Below, piece by piece: positions 18,214 to 27,609 of a stretch of 64,000 nucleotides of DNA. The notes under the pieces were generated by a model. That model ran no database searches. It worked only from the letters and a program-made list of their open reading frames with translations, and was not told the DNA's origin. The DNA lies in assembly GCF_000505665.1 (NCBI RefSeq), contig NC_023033.1, forward strand, positions 1,573,813-1,637,812, in the 5' to 3' direction. Every line of letters begins with the position of its first letter. The first letter of the stretch is position 1. Made by a program: the position numbers and the translations under genes. This DNA is from Thermosynechococcus sp. NK55a (lineage in GTDB: Bacteria > Cyanobacteriota > Cyanobacteriia > Thermosynechococcales > Thermosynechococcaceae).

Positions 18214-20361
18214 CTAGACAACGGAGTTACTGCGGGCGGCTTCGGCCTCGTCGGGATGAATGCCAAGGCGGGTGAGGTTAATGCGGCCTTTGCTGTCCAC
18301 CTCACGAATTTTGACGACAATTTCATCGCCAATTTTCACCTCATCCTCAACTTTACCGACGCGATACTCCGCCAACTGGGAAATGTGGATCATCCCCTCT
18401 TTGCCCGGGAGAAACTCGACAAAAGCACCGATGGGAATAATTCGTGTCACCTTGCCCAGATAGACATCACCGGCGTTGAGCTTTCGCGTTAGACCCTCAA
18501 TGGCAGCCCGTGCTTGCTTCGCATTGGTTTCATTGGGGGCAGTAATGGTGACTAGCCCCTCTTCGCTGATGTCCACCTTGACGTTGTATTGCTCAGAGAT
18601 ACCGCGCACAGTTTTGCCCCCTGGACCAATGACCAGGCCAATCATATCGGGGGGAATTTGCAAGGTGAGCAGCCGTGGCGCACTGGGGGGCAGTTGGGGA
18701 CGGGGTTTATCGAGCACCGCCAGCATTTTCTCAAGGATATGGAGCCGCGCCGGACGCGCCTGTTCGATCGCCTGCTTAATCACGGCAACGGGCAAGCCGG
18801 TAATTTTCATATCCATTTGCAGGGCGGTGATGCCGCTGTCGGTGCCGGCCACTTTGAAGTCCATGTCCCCAAGGAAGTCTTCAATCCCCTGAATGTCGGT
18901 CAGGATGCGCACCTCATTGCCCTCCTTGATCAACCCCATGGCCGCACCACTGACGGGCTTGCGGATTGGTACCCCGGCATCCATCAAGGAGAGGGTGGAA
19001 CCACAAACGGAGCCCATAGAGGTCGAGCCATCGGAGGAGAGCACCTCCGACACCACCCGAATCACGTAGGGAAACTCCTCCTTGGGAGGAAGGACGGGTT
19101 CAAGGGCACGCTCAGCAAGGGCACCATGGCCAATTTCTCGCCGCCCCGGCGATCGCAGGGGTTTGACTTCACCGACGGAGTAAGGGGGAAAGTTGTAGTG
19201 GTGCAGATAACGTTTGCTGTCCTCAGGATGCAGATCATCAAGAGCTTGGGCATCGGCAGGAGAACCGAGGGTGGTCACGGACATCACCTGCGTCAAGCCA
19301 CGATTAAAGAGGGCGCTGCCATGAACCCGCTCCGGGAGAACCCCCACCTCACACCAAATAGGGCGCACTTCATCGAGACGGCGGCCATCAACTCGCACCC
19401 CTTCTTCAATAATTTGCTGCCGCATGAGTTTTTTCGTGACGGCCTTAAAGAGGGTGGGTAGGGCTTTGGGGTTTTCCGCCGCCGCCACAGCCACTGGGTG
19501 ATCTTCGGGCAGAGCAGCAATTTCTTGGGCGATCGCCCCTTGCACCTCATCGAGGGCAGCATCCCGAACATTTTTGTCCTTTTCAAAGCGTTTGAGAATG
19601 GCTTTGACCGGTTGAGCGGCACGCTCGTAGATAAAGTTTTCTAAGGTGGGGTCGATCGCCGGTGGCTCAGCGCGGACAATGTCAATGCCCAATTCCTTGA
19701 GGAGATCCCGCTGCGCTTGAATCAGGTCCTGGATCACCTCATAGGCAAAGTCAATGGCCTCAATCATGTCGGCTTCTGGCAGTTCATTGGCACCGGCCTC
19801 CACCATCACCACCCCATCGGGAGACCCGGCAACGACAAGATCCAAGCCACCGCGCTCAATTTCTTTGTAAGTGGGGTTGATCACAAACTCATCCCCCACA
19901 AGGCCGACGCGCACCGCTGCCATCGGACCATTAAAGGGAATTTGTGCCAAGAGAACGGCAATTGAGGCTCCGGTTACCGCCAACACATCGGGGGGAACAT
20001 TTTCATCGAGGGAAACCGTCGTTGCCACCACTTGGAGATCGTCGCGCAACCACTGGGGAAAGAGAGGGCGCAGCGGCCGGTCAATCAGACGACCAATGAG
20101 AATGGCTTTTTCGGGGGGGCGACCCTCACGCCGTAAAAAACCGCCGGGAATCCGGCCAGCCGCATAGAGGCGCTCTTCGTAATCCACAACAAGGGGCAAA
20201 AAATCAATACCTTCACGCGGGGCAGCACGATTGGCCGTTACGAGTACAGCTGTTTCTCCCGAACTAATGAGAATGGAGCCGGCGGCTTGGGGGGCAAATT
20301 TTTGCAATACTACCTTAACATCCCGTCCATCTAGGGGGATAATCTTTTCTAGACCCTTCAT
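18214..20361 (-). CDS. pnp: Polynucleotide phosphorylase
   Basis: 715-aa PNPase, a phosphorolytic 3'-5' exoribonuclease that also adds tails in cyanobacteria. Domain order: RNase PH 1 ([19 protein letters not shown]), an alpha-helical linker, RNase PH 2 ([50 protein letters not shown]), KH ([15 protein letters not shown]) and S1 ([20 protein letters not shown]). It is complete and of normal length. The 71-bp gap to the lipase-like gene upstream holds its probable leader. Confidence 0.95.
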   Translation of the reverse strand: MKGLEKIIPLDGRDVKVVLQKFAPQAAGSILISSGETAVLVTANRAAPREGIDFLPLVVDYEERLYAAGRIPGGFLRREGRPPEKAILIGRLIDRPLRPLFPQWLRDDLQVVATTVSLDENVPPDVLAVTGASIAVLLAQIPFNGPMAAVRVGLVGDEFVINPTYKEIERGGLDLVVAGSPDGVVMVEAGANELPEADMIEAIDFAYEVIQDLIQAQRDLLKELGIDIVRAEPPAIDPTLENFIYERAAQPVKAILKRFEKDKNVRDAALDEVQGAIAQEIAALPEDHPVAVAAAENPKALPTLFKAVTKKLMRQQIIEEGVRVDGRRLDEVRPIWCEVGVLPERVHGSALFNRGLTQVMSVTTLGSPADAQALDDLHPEDSKRYLHHYNFPPYSVGEVKPLRSPGRREIGHGALAERALEPVLPPKEEFPYVIRVVSEVLSSDGSTSMGSVCGSTLSLMDAGVPIRKPVSGAAMGLIKEGNEVRILTDIQGIEDFLGDMDFKVAGTDSGITALQMDMKITGLPVAVIKQAIEQARPARLHILEKMLAVLDKPRPQLPPSAPRLLTLQIPPDMIGLVIGPGGKTVRGISEQYNVKVDISEEGLVTITAPNETNAKQARAAIEGLTRKLNAGDVYLGKVTRIIPIGAFVEFLPGKEGMIHISQLAEYRVGKVEDEVKIGDEIVVKIREVDSKGRINLTRLGIHPDEAEAARSNSVV

Positions 20362-20432
20362 TTGCGTTCTATTGTGTCCTTACTTCCTATTTCTTTCTCT
20401 CTACTAGGATAACTGCTTCTGCCACTCATCCG

Positions 20433-21458
20433 CTAAACTTCAAGGATTAGCCGTGTGCCCCCAAGAACCGCAAGACTGGGGGTGGCTGTCCAGCTTTGGG
20501 TCAATAAAATTTGTATCAGTTCTGCCGATCGCTGGCCGCTGGGGCTACCCTGCAACCCCAAATAGAAACTAGCAGAGTGGTGGCTATCTTGACCCAGAAC
20601 CTTCAGCAGATCATCAGCGTAGTGAATGGCTTTTTCCATCTGGGTTTGCAAGCTGGTCCATAAATCCACATTGCGGAGATTGCTTAGGGTTTCGGCCACC
20701 ACGTCTTGACGATGTTGAATTAAGATAGTTCGCGGCTGGAGCTCGGGGGGTAAATCCGCAAAGAAAATAGCGGGGCCATAGCCAATGAGATGAACGGTCT
20801 CCATCCATTTCGTTTGCGGCAGCAGTAATTGACGGACAATGTGACAGGCAAGGGCAGTGATAATTAATCCTTGGCTATGGGCAACAAGATACAATTCAGC
20901 CCCCGCTTGTAACCCCTTGACAATTTCATAGGCCAACCGCAGGGTGGGACGTGGCGCCCCGGCTGGAAAGGCACCGTAGAGATACTGGGCAAAATCCCAC
21001 CAGCTCAATTTTTGTAGGAATGATAGATCAAGGAGTTTCGTTAGGTCAGCGGTACGATTGATCTCGAGGGGGCGCTGTTGGATTTGGCTGGGTTGGGCGA
21101 TCGCTAGAATATCGGCATCATCGGCCAGATCTTTGCTCACCAGTTGGCCAAGGAGTTTGGCATACTGATAGCGGCGATCCTTGCTGGGGTCTGGAGCTGG
21201 GGTCTGGGACCAAAAATGGTAGAGTTCTGCCTTACCGAGGAAACTTTCCAAGAGATCCGCTTGGAAGCCATGGGTTTGATTGTGAATGCCACGAATTTCT
21301 AAAGGATAAGTCGCCGTGAGTTCGGCAAGGCGGTTCAAATCCCGCAGTTGCTTGGCAGCATCGCTACCTATCCCATTCACATGGAGTAAACGCCGTCGCA
21401 GAGGAGCACTGAAGAGTTTCTGGGGCAAAAGAATCGTGCCGTCGAGGGTAGAGGTCAT
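20433..21458 (-). CDS. Alpha/beta-hydrolase-like (lipase-type) protein
   Basis: 341-aa soluble protein with a nucleophile-elbow motif LYLVAHSQGLIITAL (Ser in A-H-S-Q-G). It is preceded by a strand-rich N-terminus containing LHVNGIGSD and GIHNQTHGFQADLL. These features are typical of DUF676-type or lipase-like alpha/beta hydrolases. The acid and His of a triad are not certain. Function is unknown; a lipid or ester substrate is possible. It is divergent from the CRP-site/small-RNA region and runs towards pnp. Confidence 0.65.
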   Translation of the reverse strand: MTSTLDGTILLPQKLFSAPLRRRLLHVNGIGSDAAKQLRDLNRLAELTATYPLEIRGIHNQTHGFQADLLESFLGKAELYHFWSQTPAPDPSKDRRYQYAKLLGQLVSKDLADDADILAIAQPSQIQQRPLEINRTADLTKLLDLSFLQKLSWWDFAQYLYGAFPAGAPRPTLRLAYEIVKGLQAGAELYLVAHSQGLIITALACHIVRQLLLPQTKWMETVHLIGYGPAIFFADLPPELQPRTILIQHRQDVVAETLSNLRNVDLWTSLQTQMEKAIHYADDLLKVLGQDSHHSASFYLGLQGSPSGQRSAELIQILLTQSWTATPSLAVLGGTRLILEV

Positions 21459-21517
21459 AGGAGATTCAGAAATTTAAATGAGAGACTTTGGCCAAACGCC
21501 ATCAAAGGCGGCTAAGT

Positions 21518-21533
21518 TGTGATCATGGTCACA
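21518..21533. promoter_or_regulatory. CRP/SYCRP1-type operator TGTGA-TCATGG-TCACA
   Basis: Perfect half-sites TGTGA and TCACA with a 6-bp spacer, the canonical cAMP receptor protein box. It differs at two spacer bases from the SYCRP1 consensus I recall for Synechocystis. It is centred at 21525.5, about 44 bp upstream of the predicted RNA start near 21570, a position suited to activation. It also lies ~67 bp upstream of the divergent lipase-like gene, so either direction could be regulated. Confidence 0.7.
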
Positions 21534-21567
21534 GTCATTCTATCGAGGGATAGGTCATACTAAATAG

Positions 21568-21645
21568 TGACTCAGTACTATCCGAGTCATCAACAGGGAA
21601 CACACAACGAGCCGACAGACTGTAGGTCAGTTTGTCGGTTTTTTT
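21568..21645 (+). ncRNA. Candidate small RNA or leader with intrinsic terminator
   Basis: A compact RNA fold: stem TGACTC/GAGTCA (21568-21573 with 21584-21589), a ~22-nt unpaired stretch (TCAACAGGGAACACACAACG), then an 11-bp terminator stem with a single G-U pair and a 5-nt loop (21612-21638), followed by seven T (21639-21645). A weak -10 (CATACT, 21556-21561) lies just upstream and the CRP-type box before that. The layout of hairpin, open seed, terminator resembles Yfr-type cyanobacterial small RNAs, but I do not see the Yfr1 core ACTCCTCACAC. It could instead be an attenuator for the gene starting at 21660. Confidence 0.5.
21612..21645 (+). terminator. Rho-independent terminator before ORF 21660
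   Basis: Arms CCGACAGACTG and CAGTTTGTCGG pair over 11 positions (one G-U), loop TAGGT, then T7. It ends only 14 bp before the ATG at 21660. Confidence 0.75.
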
Positions 21646-21659
21646 AGATAATTTCAGGC

Positions 21660-22049
21660 ATGCGCCACAAACAGATCACGGTTCGTTTAGATGCCAAACT
21701 CTATGGCCAACTTCAACGCTGGCAGGTGCAGCAGGGATGCAGTTCCCTGAGTGAGGCAATTCGTAGGCTTTTGCAACAATCCCTTCAGCCGACGGAGATG
21801 ACCTGTCCAACGGTTTTACAACGCCTGAGTACCCTAGAACAGCAAGTGGCAGCTCTTGAACGCCAACTGCGCCCCCCTCAACCCACTCTTGAAACCCTGA
21901 CGATCCCCGAGCTAGAGCGGCTAAACCGCCCACAACTGGTGGCCTTAGCCCGGGATTTGGGCATCTATAGCTATAAGCTGAATAATCCAGCGTTGCGGCA
22001 AGCGATTTGGGCGGCAAAACAAGCGATCTATGGGCAGGGGCAGCAATGA
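21660..22049 (+). CDS. Ribbon-helix-helix-type protein (129 aa)
   Basis: Residues ~1-45 look like a CopG/ribbon-helix-helix DNA-binding domain (ITVRLDAKLYGQLQRWQ, then SSLSEAIRRLLQQSL). A short coiled coil follows, and the C-terminus (ELERLNRPQLVALARDLGI...LRQAIWAAKQAIYG) resembles a Rho-N/SAP-like helical unit. It is probably a small transcription regulator. An upstream intrinsic terminator and CRP-type box suggest attenuation or cAMP-linked control. menA follows 33 bp later on the same strand. Confidence 0.65.
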   Translation: MRHKQITVRLDAKLYGQLQRWQVQQGCSSLSEAIRRLLQQSLQPTEMTCPTVLQRLSTLEQQVAALERQLRPPQPTLETLTIPELERLNRPQLVALARDLGIYSYKLNNPALRQAIWAAKQAIYGQGQQ

Positions 22050-22082
22050 TATGCTGACCAAGGTGACTCAAAGTTAAGGGAG

Positions 22083-22979
22083 ATGGCTGGTTCGTCAGAA
22101 TCCATAGATCGCTCGCGTTTATGGTGGGCGGCGATTAAACTTCCCATGTACAGTGTGGCAGTGATGCCCATTTGGTTGGGCACGGCGGGGGCGATCGCCA
22201 AGACAGGCAGAGTACACTGGTGGCCTTTTGGTTTGTTTCTAACGGCGGCTGTACTCATTTTGGCCTGGCTGAATCTGAGCAATGATGTCTTTGATGCTGA
22301 AACGGGGATCGATCGCCACAAGTACCATTCCGTGGTCAATCTCACAGGCAAAAAGCAACTGATCTTTTGGCTGAGCAACCTCTGCTTACTCTTGGGGCTA
22401 CTGGGGATTGCCGCCATTAGTTGGCTGCAACAGGATGGAACGGTTTTAGGGTTGGTATTGCTCTGCTGTGCCCTAGGGTATAGCTACCAAGGGCCGCCCT
22501 TTCGTTTGGGCTATTTGGGTTTGGGGGAGCCGATTTGTTTTATTTGCTTTGGCCCCTTGGCAATCGCTGCCGCCTACTATAGCCAAGTGCAAACCTTTAG
22601 CCCCAGTATTTGGCCTGTAGCCACCCTCAATGGTCTGACAACAACGCTGATTCTCTTTTGCTCCCACTTTCACCAGGTGGCCGATGATCTAGCCGCCGGC
22701 AAACGTTCCCCGGTAGTGCGCCTAGGGACGGCTCGCAGTGCCCAACTGGTCTATGGTGCCTGTGGTCTCTTTTATGGGGTGTTGGTGGCCAGTGTTCTCT
22801 GGGGACTCCTGCCGGGGCCAACACTGCTGGCTTTGGGTTCACTGCCCTGGGCAATTTATTTGTGCCAGCGGATGGCGCAATTTCACAGTGTGCCTGAGCA
22901 GATCGAGAACTCGAAATTTATTGCGGTGCAACTGCATTTTTGGAGTAGCTTGCTCTTGGGATTGGGCTATTTGCTTTGA
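22083..22979 (+). CDS. menA: MenA-type naphthoate phytyltransferase
   Basis: 298-aa UbiA-family membrane enzyme that attaches a phytyl chain to 1,4-dihydroxy-2-naphthoate in phylloquinone (vitamin K1) synthesis for photosystem I. Seen: the Asp-rich motif NLSNDVFDAETGIDRHKYHSVVN near residue 60, eight to nine hydrophobic spans, and a second motif HFHQVADDLAAGKRSPVVRLG. Start and length are normal. The 3' end overlaps the convergent 94-aa gene by 13 bp. Confidence 0.9.
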   Translation: MAGSSESIDRSRLWWAAIKLPMYSVAVMPIWLGTAGAIAKTGRVHWWPFGLFLTAAVLILAWLNLSNDVFDAETGIDRHKYHSVVNLTGKKQLIFWLSNLCLLLGLLGIAAISWLQQDGTVLGLVLLCCALGYSYQGPPFRLGYLGLGEPICFICFGPLAIAAAYYSQVQTFSPSIWPVATLNGLTTTLILFCSHFHQVADDLAAGKRSPVVRLGTARSAQLVYGACGLFYGVLVASVLWGLLPGPTLLALGSLPWAIYLCQRMAQFHSVPEQIENSKFIAVQLHFWSSLLLGLGYLL

Positions 22980-23251
22980 GCTTGGGGGCGATCGCGATTC
23001 AGTGACCACTGGTATTCGACACTGCCGCCGCCCGCTTGCCATTCCTCCTCAAACTGCTTTTGCAGCCGCAGGGCTTTGCGCAGATGAATGACAGCACTGT
23101 GGAGCTGTTGATAGCCACTGGAGTTGGGGGGGAGGGTGGGTAAGGAAGCCTGTTCCAAAATTTGCAGCACTAGCTCGTAATGAATGTGGGCAGGAACGGG
23201 AACCTCATCTGAGGGGGCAGAATAACGAGTCACCGGGGCAAACACCTCCAA
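22967..23251 (-). CDS. Conserved hypothetical protein (94 aa)
   Basis: Small soluble helical protein. N-terminal MEVFAPVTRYSAPSDEVP is followed by a helical region (ELVLQILEQASLP, LHSAVIHLRKALRLQKQFEE). I do not recognise the family. Coding potential is supported by cyanobacterial codon use, an open frame spanning the whole gap, and tight placement between menA (13-bp overlap) and the GNAT gene. Confidence 0.55.
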   Translation of the reverse strand: MEVFAPVTRYSAPSDEVPVPAHIHYELVLQILEQASLPTLPPNSSGYQQLHSAVIHLRKALRLQKQFEEEWQAGGGSVEYQWSLNRDRPQAQSK

Positions 23252-23270
23252 GGAACAACTATCTAACCTT

Positions 23271-23885
23271 CTAGCGGCGGCGGGGACGGCGATAGGTCAG
23301 CCGCTCGGAGCGATCGCGCTCGTAGGCAATCAGTCGGCCATAGATTTCATGCTTGGTTAAGTTTAACGAAAAAAAGACATGCCGCCGCGGATTGCCAAAG
23401 CCCTTACGGGTAAAAAACTTCACTGCGGGGGTATTAGCAGGGTCAGTATCCACCAGCATAAACCGTGCCCCCTCTTCAATCATGCGTTCGATGAGCTTAT
23501 CCACGAGCCTGTCGGCAATGCCCCGCCGTTGATACTGCGGATGGACCCCTAGCCAGTTAATGTAACCATAGACCCATGGGGCTTTGCTAATAATCGTGCC
23601 CAAGATAAACCCGACCACCTGTGAATCGGCTTCGGCAACCAGACAGTATTCTGGATCGGTGTTATAGAAACCAATAACCTCCCATTCATCCCAGATGCGA
23701 TAGAGGGAAGGATACAAATCACTTGTAAAAAGTTCTTCACCCAGGTGAAAGACTGGCGCAATGTCATCAATCCCCATCTCGCGAATCGTAATGTTAGTGG
23801 GTTCAGAGCGCTCTTCTTCTTTGGTGGGAACGATCTCTAAATCAACTAAATTGTGGTCGATGGGATCATCGGTGTGCAAAGACAT
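23271..23885 (-). CDS. GNAT-family N-acetyltransferase
   Basis: 204-aa acetyltransferase, RimI-like. Acetyl-CoA-binding motif A is clear: GVHPQYQRRGIADRLVDKL, with FFTRKGFGNP as the C-terminal motif. An acidic 35-residue leader (EIVPTKEEERSEPTN) precedes the domain and a very basic tail (TYRRPRRR) ends it. Likely substrate is a protein N-terminus or lysine; not determinable here. Confidence 0.85.
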   Translation of the reverse strand: MSLHTDDPIDHNLVDLEIVPTKEEERSEPTNITIREMGIDDIAPVFHLGEELFTSDLYPSLYRIWDEWEVIGFYNTDPEYCLVAEADSQVVGFILGTIISKAPWVYGYINWLGVHPQYQRRGIADRLVDKLIERMIEEGARFMLVDTDPANTPAVKFFTRKGFGNPRRHVFFSLNLTKHEIYGRLIAYERDRSERLTYRRPRRR

Positions 23886-23947
23886 ACAAACTTTGTACCG
23901 AGCTATTTCTAGCTTAGCCTATGTTCATTGGCATCAAGCGGGCAATT

Positions 23948-24604
23948 CTAACGCACTTCCACAACGGCCTCTAGGGGATAGCGCACCTTGGGGGAAGTTG
24001 CATACTGGTCATCAGCGGCCCGGTAGCCAGCGGCACACACAACTACGGCATGGTAGCCTTGGGCAGGGAGGTTGAGAAGGCGGTCGTACTCTTGAGGTAA
24101 GAACCCCTCCATAGGACAGGTGTCAATTCCAAGCAGGGCCGCCGTCACCATGAACTGCCCCAAAGCAATATAAACTTGGCGGGCTGACCATTCATCAACA
24201 TTCAGAGGATAAGGGGGCGATTGCAAGAAGCCCTTGACCAAATCTCCATACCCTTGCAGCTCTTCCACTGAGGTTTGGCGGACTTCCGCTTGCCGTGCAA
24301 GGTAGCGATCGACATCGGCAGCATTCAAATGACTTTTGATCGCAAAGACCACTAAGTGAGAGGCATCCACCACCTGCCGTTGATTCCAAGTGTGCGGCAG
24401 CAGGGCTTGGCGCAGTTCTGGGGTTTCAATGACGTAAAACTTCCACGGTTGCAGACCAAAGGAGGAAGGAGCGAGGACCAAACTTTGTAGAAGTGTTTGC
24501 CACAGAACCGCAGGAATTTTGCGATTAGGATCAAACTTTTTTGTGGCATAGCGCCATTGCAATTGCTGCAAAATCACTGTTGCCAAAACAGGTGTCTCAG
24601 TCAT
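23948..24604 (-). CDS. NAD(P)H-dependent nitroreductase family protein
   Basis: 218-aa FMN flavoprotein of the NfsB/dihydropteridine reductase type. FMN-binding signatures: RYATKKFD (residues ~18-25), APSSFGLQPWKFYVI, and the C-terminal VVVCAAGYRAADDQYA. It probably acts as a dimer, reducing quinones or nitro compounds. An 18-bp tandem duplication lies just upstream of its start. Confidence 0.88.
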   Translation of the reverse strand: MTETPVLATVILQQLQWRYATKKFDPNRKIPAVLWQTLLQSLVLAPSSFGLQPWKFYVIETPELRQALLPHTWNQRQVVDASHLVVFAIKSHLNAADVDRYLARQAEVRQTSVEELQGYGDLVKGFLQSPPYPLNVDEWSARQVYIALGQFMVTAALLGIDTCPMEGFLPQEYDRLLNLPAQGYHAVVVCAAGYRAADDQYATSPKVRYPLEAVVEVR

Positions 24605-24614
24605 GGGTCACCAC

Positions 24615-24650
24615 ATTTTTCTCAAGCACAAGATTTTTCTCAAGCACAAG
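24615..24650. repeat. 18-bp perfect tandem duplication
   Basis: Unit ATTTTTCTCAAGCACAAG occurs twice head to tail, 11 bp upstream of the nitroreductase start. It may alter the spacing of that gene's promoter or leader. Confidence 0.9.
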
Positions 24651-24817
24651 CATAGAACCGTCTCAACACTATCGCCGTATTGAACAGGAATGAGTAAAAC
24701 TGCCAAAGGGTTGAGTAGTCAGGACAAGGGGGCTGAATTTACAGGTAACAGCCGGCAGCCGCGATAGCTCTTTTAAGCTTATCGGATTTACTGCACCCCA
24801 GCCCCTTTCCCTTCCTC

Positions 24818-24841
24818 TTTGGGAGCAAATTTGGGAGCAAA
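24818..24841. repeat. 12-bp perfect tandem duplication
   Basis: Unit TTTGGGAGCAAA occurs twice, 16 bp downstream of the thrS stop codon in the same 252-bp gap as the 18-bp duplication. The rest of this gap holds no gene that I can see. Confidence 0.9.
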
Positions 24842-24856
24842 ATTGAGATTTTGAGC

Positions 24857-26674
24857 TTAACCCCACTCAATCTCACCATGCATGGCATCCATTGCCAATG
24901 TCAGCTTTTCAATCAGGTGATCAACGGCAAAGGTACCGACATCTCCTACAGCACGGGTGCGAATACTCACCGTCTGACTTTCTACTTCTTTGGCGCCAAT
25001 GATGCCCATCACCGGTATTTTCTGGGTTTCAGCATTGCGGATTTGTTTAGCCAAGCGATCGCCACTGCGATCCACGCTCACGCGCACCCCCCGCTCTTGC
25101 AGTTGAGCCGCCACCCGTTCGGCATAGGGACGTTGCTCATCCCCCACAGGCAACAGGCGCACTTGCTCCGGTGCTAGCCAAAAGGGGAAATCCCCTGCAT
25201 ACTCCTCAATGAGAATGCCAATGAGCCGCTCCAGGGAGCCAAAGGGGGCACGGTGGATCATCACCGGTCGGCGGCGGGTATTGTCCTCAGCAACATATTC
25301 CAAATCAAAGCGCTCAGGCAAATTGTAGTCTACCTGAACCGTTCCCAACTGCCACTCGCGACCGAGGGCATCCTCAAAGATAAAGTCCAGTTTCGGCCCA
25401 TAGAAGGCGGCTTCACCAATGCCTAAAAAGTGCTTCATGCCCAACTGTTCTACGGCTCGCTGAATTGCTGCTTCGGCCTTTGACCACGCCTCATCGGAGC
25501 CAATGTATTTATCGGACTTAGGATCGCGAAAGCTCAAGCGGGCCTTGAATTTATTCAGACGCAGACAGCGAAAGACCGTAAGGATGAGGTCAACTACATT
25601 CAAAAACTCGGCATCCAACTGTTCTGGGGTAACAAAGAGATGGGAGTCATCCACCGTAAAGCCGCGTACCCGTGTTAAGCCCCCTAATTCTCCCGATTGC
25701 TCATAGCGATAGACAGTGCCAAATTCCGCCAGCCGCAGCGGTAAATCGCGATAGGAGCGCAGCTCACTTTTATAGATTTGAATGTGGAAAGGGCAGTTCA
25801 TCGGCTTGAGGACAAACCCCTGCTCGTGGGCGGCAGCCTCAGCATCTTCGGCCATTAGAGGGAACATATCCTCCTTGTACTTTTGCCAGTGGCCAGAGGT
25901 CTTAAACAAATCCACACGGGCAATGTGGGGAGTGACCACCGGTAAATATCCCCGCTTCAGTTGCTCTTTTTTGAGAAAGTCCTCAAGGGTGAAGCGGAGC
26001 ACCGTTCCTTTGGGGGTCCATAGGGGCAAACCTGGTCCGACTGGATCGGCAAAGATAAACAGGCCTAGTTCTTTACCCACCTTGCGGTGATCGCGGCGGA
26101 GTGCTTCTTCTTTGCGACGTTTATACTCCGCCAATTGTTCGGGGGTTTCCCATGCGGTGCCGTAGATGCGCTGAAGTTGGGCTTTGGTTTCATCCCCCCG
26201 CCAGTAGGCACCGGCAACACTTTCAAGGGCGATCGCCTTGGGATTAATCTCGCCAGTATTTTCAACGTGGGGCCCTGCACAGAGATCCCACCACTCATCC
26301 CCCAAGTGGTAAATCGTAATTGGTTCTTCGAGGTCTTGGAGAATTTCTAGCTTGTAGGGTTCCCCCAGTTCGCGAATGCGACGCTCGGCTTCCGCACGGG
26401 TCACTTCTTCACGGATCACTGGTAGCTTGCGCTTAATGATCTTGACCATCTCCTTCTCGATAAGCCTCAGGTCTTTTTCACTGAAGGGCTCTGGGTGGTC
26501 AAAATCGTAGTAAAACCCGTTTTCAATCCAAGGGCCAATCGTCACTTGAGCCTTGGGAAACAGCTTCTGGACGGCCATTGCCAAAATATGGGAGGTGGTG
26601 TGGCGAATGCGCTTTAGCCGCTCTGACTCACTGGTTTTGGGGAGGTGAATAGGGGCAGCAGCAGACTCTGGCAT
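24857..26674 (-). CDS. thrS: Threonyl-tRNA synthetase (no TGS domain)
   Basis: 605-aa class II synthetase charging tRNA-Thr. N2 editing domain: HTTSHILAMAVQKLFP, DLCAGPHVENTG. Catalytic core: GSLERLIGILIEEYAGDFP (motif 3), PMNCPFHIQIYKSELRSYRDLP and RVRGFTVDDSHLF. C-terminal anticodon domain: WLAPEQVRLLPVGDEQ. The ~60-residue N-terminal TGS domain of the E. coli enzyme is absent, so the protein starts almost at the editing domain; I recall this as usual for cyanobacteria. Confidence 0.93.
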   Translation of the reverse strand: MPESAAAPIHLPKTSESERLKRIRHTTSHILAMAVQKLFPKAQVTIGPWIENGFYYDFDHPEPFSEKDLRLIEKEMVKIIKRKLPVIREEVTRAEAERRIRELGEPYKLEILQDLEEPITIYHLGDEWWDLCAGPHVENTGEINPKAIALESVAGAYWRGDETKAQLQRIYGTAWETPEQLAEYKRRKEEALRRDHRKVGKELGLFIFADPVGPGLPLWTPKGTVLRFTLEDFLKKEQLKRGYLPVVTPHIARVDLFKTSGHWQKYKEDMFPLMAEDAEAAAHEQGFVLKPMNCPFHIQIYKSELRSYRDLPLRLAEFGTVYRYEQSGELGGLTRVRGFTVDDSHLFVTPEQLDAEFLNVVDLILTVFRCLRLNKFKARLSFRDPKSDKYIGSDEAWSKAEAAIQRAVEQLGMKHFLGIGEAAFYGPKLDFIFEDALGREWQLGTVQVDYNLPERFDLEYVAEDNTRRRPVMIHRAPFGSLERLIGILIEEYAGDFPFWLAPEQVRLLPVGDEQRPYAERVAAQLQERGVRVSVDRSGDRLAKQIRNAETQKIPVMGIIGAKEVESQTVSIRTRAVGDVGTFAVDHLIEKLTLAMDAMHGEIEWG

Positions 26675-26904
26675 AGGGGTGATCTATTTAACAAATCTTG
26701 AATGAGGGTGAGACTTCTATTGTGACATTCTGCTGGGGCGATTAGCAGTGAGTTTTTTTTGGGGCGGGGGCGATCGCCTGTGGGCAAATGGAAAAGACAT
26801 GGCTATGCTAAGGTTGAAATCACGTAGTGATAGTGATCATGCCACTGCCGCCCTCTATTCAGCATATCTTGTATAGAAATCTCGCATAGGAATGGAGTGT
26901 TTCC

Positions 26905-27609
26905 GTGAGTAGCCGTAAAGTCGTTGTCATTGATGACAGTAAAGTCATCCGGATGCGCGTCCGTGAAATGTTGCCAGAGGGCGACTATGAGATCTTGGAG
27001 GCCAAGGATGGGCGTGAGGGCTTGCAACTGATTGAGCAGTCTGATCCCACCCTGATCATGCTAGATTTTCTGCTGCCGAAGGTGAGCGGCTGGGAAGTCT
27101 ATCAGGAATTGGAGAAAAACAACCTCCTAGGGGCAATTCCCTTAGTGATTATGTCGGGGCGCAAGGAAGAGGTCACAGAGAAGCTCCAGGAGCCCTTTGA
27201 GTGGTTTGAGTTTATTGAGAAGCCCTTTGAAAAAGAACAACTCGAAGCAGCAATTCAAGAGGCCTTTCGCAAAGCCCGTAAGCCCAGACCCGTCAAAGCA
27301 GTAGCCCATGCTGAAGTGGCTGCTCCAGTAGCCGTGGATCTCACCCCCGTCTATGACAAATTGGCCGCCCTTGAAGGCGCCATTCAAGTCTTGCAGGCAC
27401 AATCTGTCACTGCAAATGACTTTGCTCAACTCCAAGCAACGGTTGCTCAACTGCAACAGCAACCAGCGGCAACAGGTCGTGGTGGGGATGAAAATCGCCT
27501 TGCTGCTTTAGAAGCTGAAAACCAACGGTTGCACCACGAGGTGGATCAACTGAAGCGAGCCGTTCACCAAATTGTGGCGGCATTGCGGCGGTTGCAGGGG
27601 GGACACTAA
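26905..27609 (+). CDS. Response regulator with C-terminal coiled coil
   Basis: 234 aa. CheY-like receiver domain at residues 1-120: acidic pair D10-D11, phosphorylation site D54 in IMLDFLLP, VIMSGRKE and FIEKPFEKEQL (switch Ser and Lys). No DNA-binding output domain follows; instead there is an Ala/Val-rich linker and two coiled-coil stretches (LAALEGAIQVLQAQ, LAALEAENQRLHHEVDQLKRAV). It resembles PilG/TaxP-type regulators that work by protein contact. The GTG at 26905 is preceded by GGAATGGAG. No kinase gene is adjacent. Confidence 0.85.
   Translation: MSSRKVVVIDDSKVIRMRVREMLPEGDYEILEAKDGREGLQLIEQSDPTLIMLDFLLPKVSGWEVYQELEKNNLLGAIPLVIMSGRKEEVTEKLQEPFEWFEFIEKPFEKEQLEAAIQEAFRKARKPRPVKAVAHAEVAAPVAVDLTPVYDKLAALEGAIQVLQAQSVTANDFAQLQATVAQLQQQPAATGRGGDENRLAALEAENQRLHHEVDQLKRAVHQIVAALRRLQGGH

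Noticed and set aside
21568..21645. Identification of the RNA as Yfr1
   Set aside because: The architecture is similar but the invariant Yfr1 core ACTCCTCACAC is not present.
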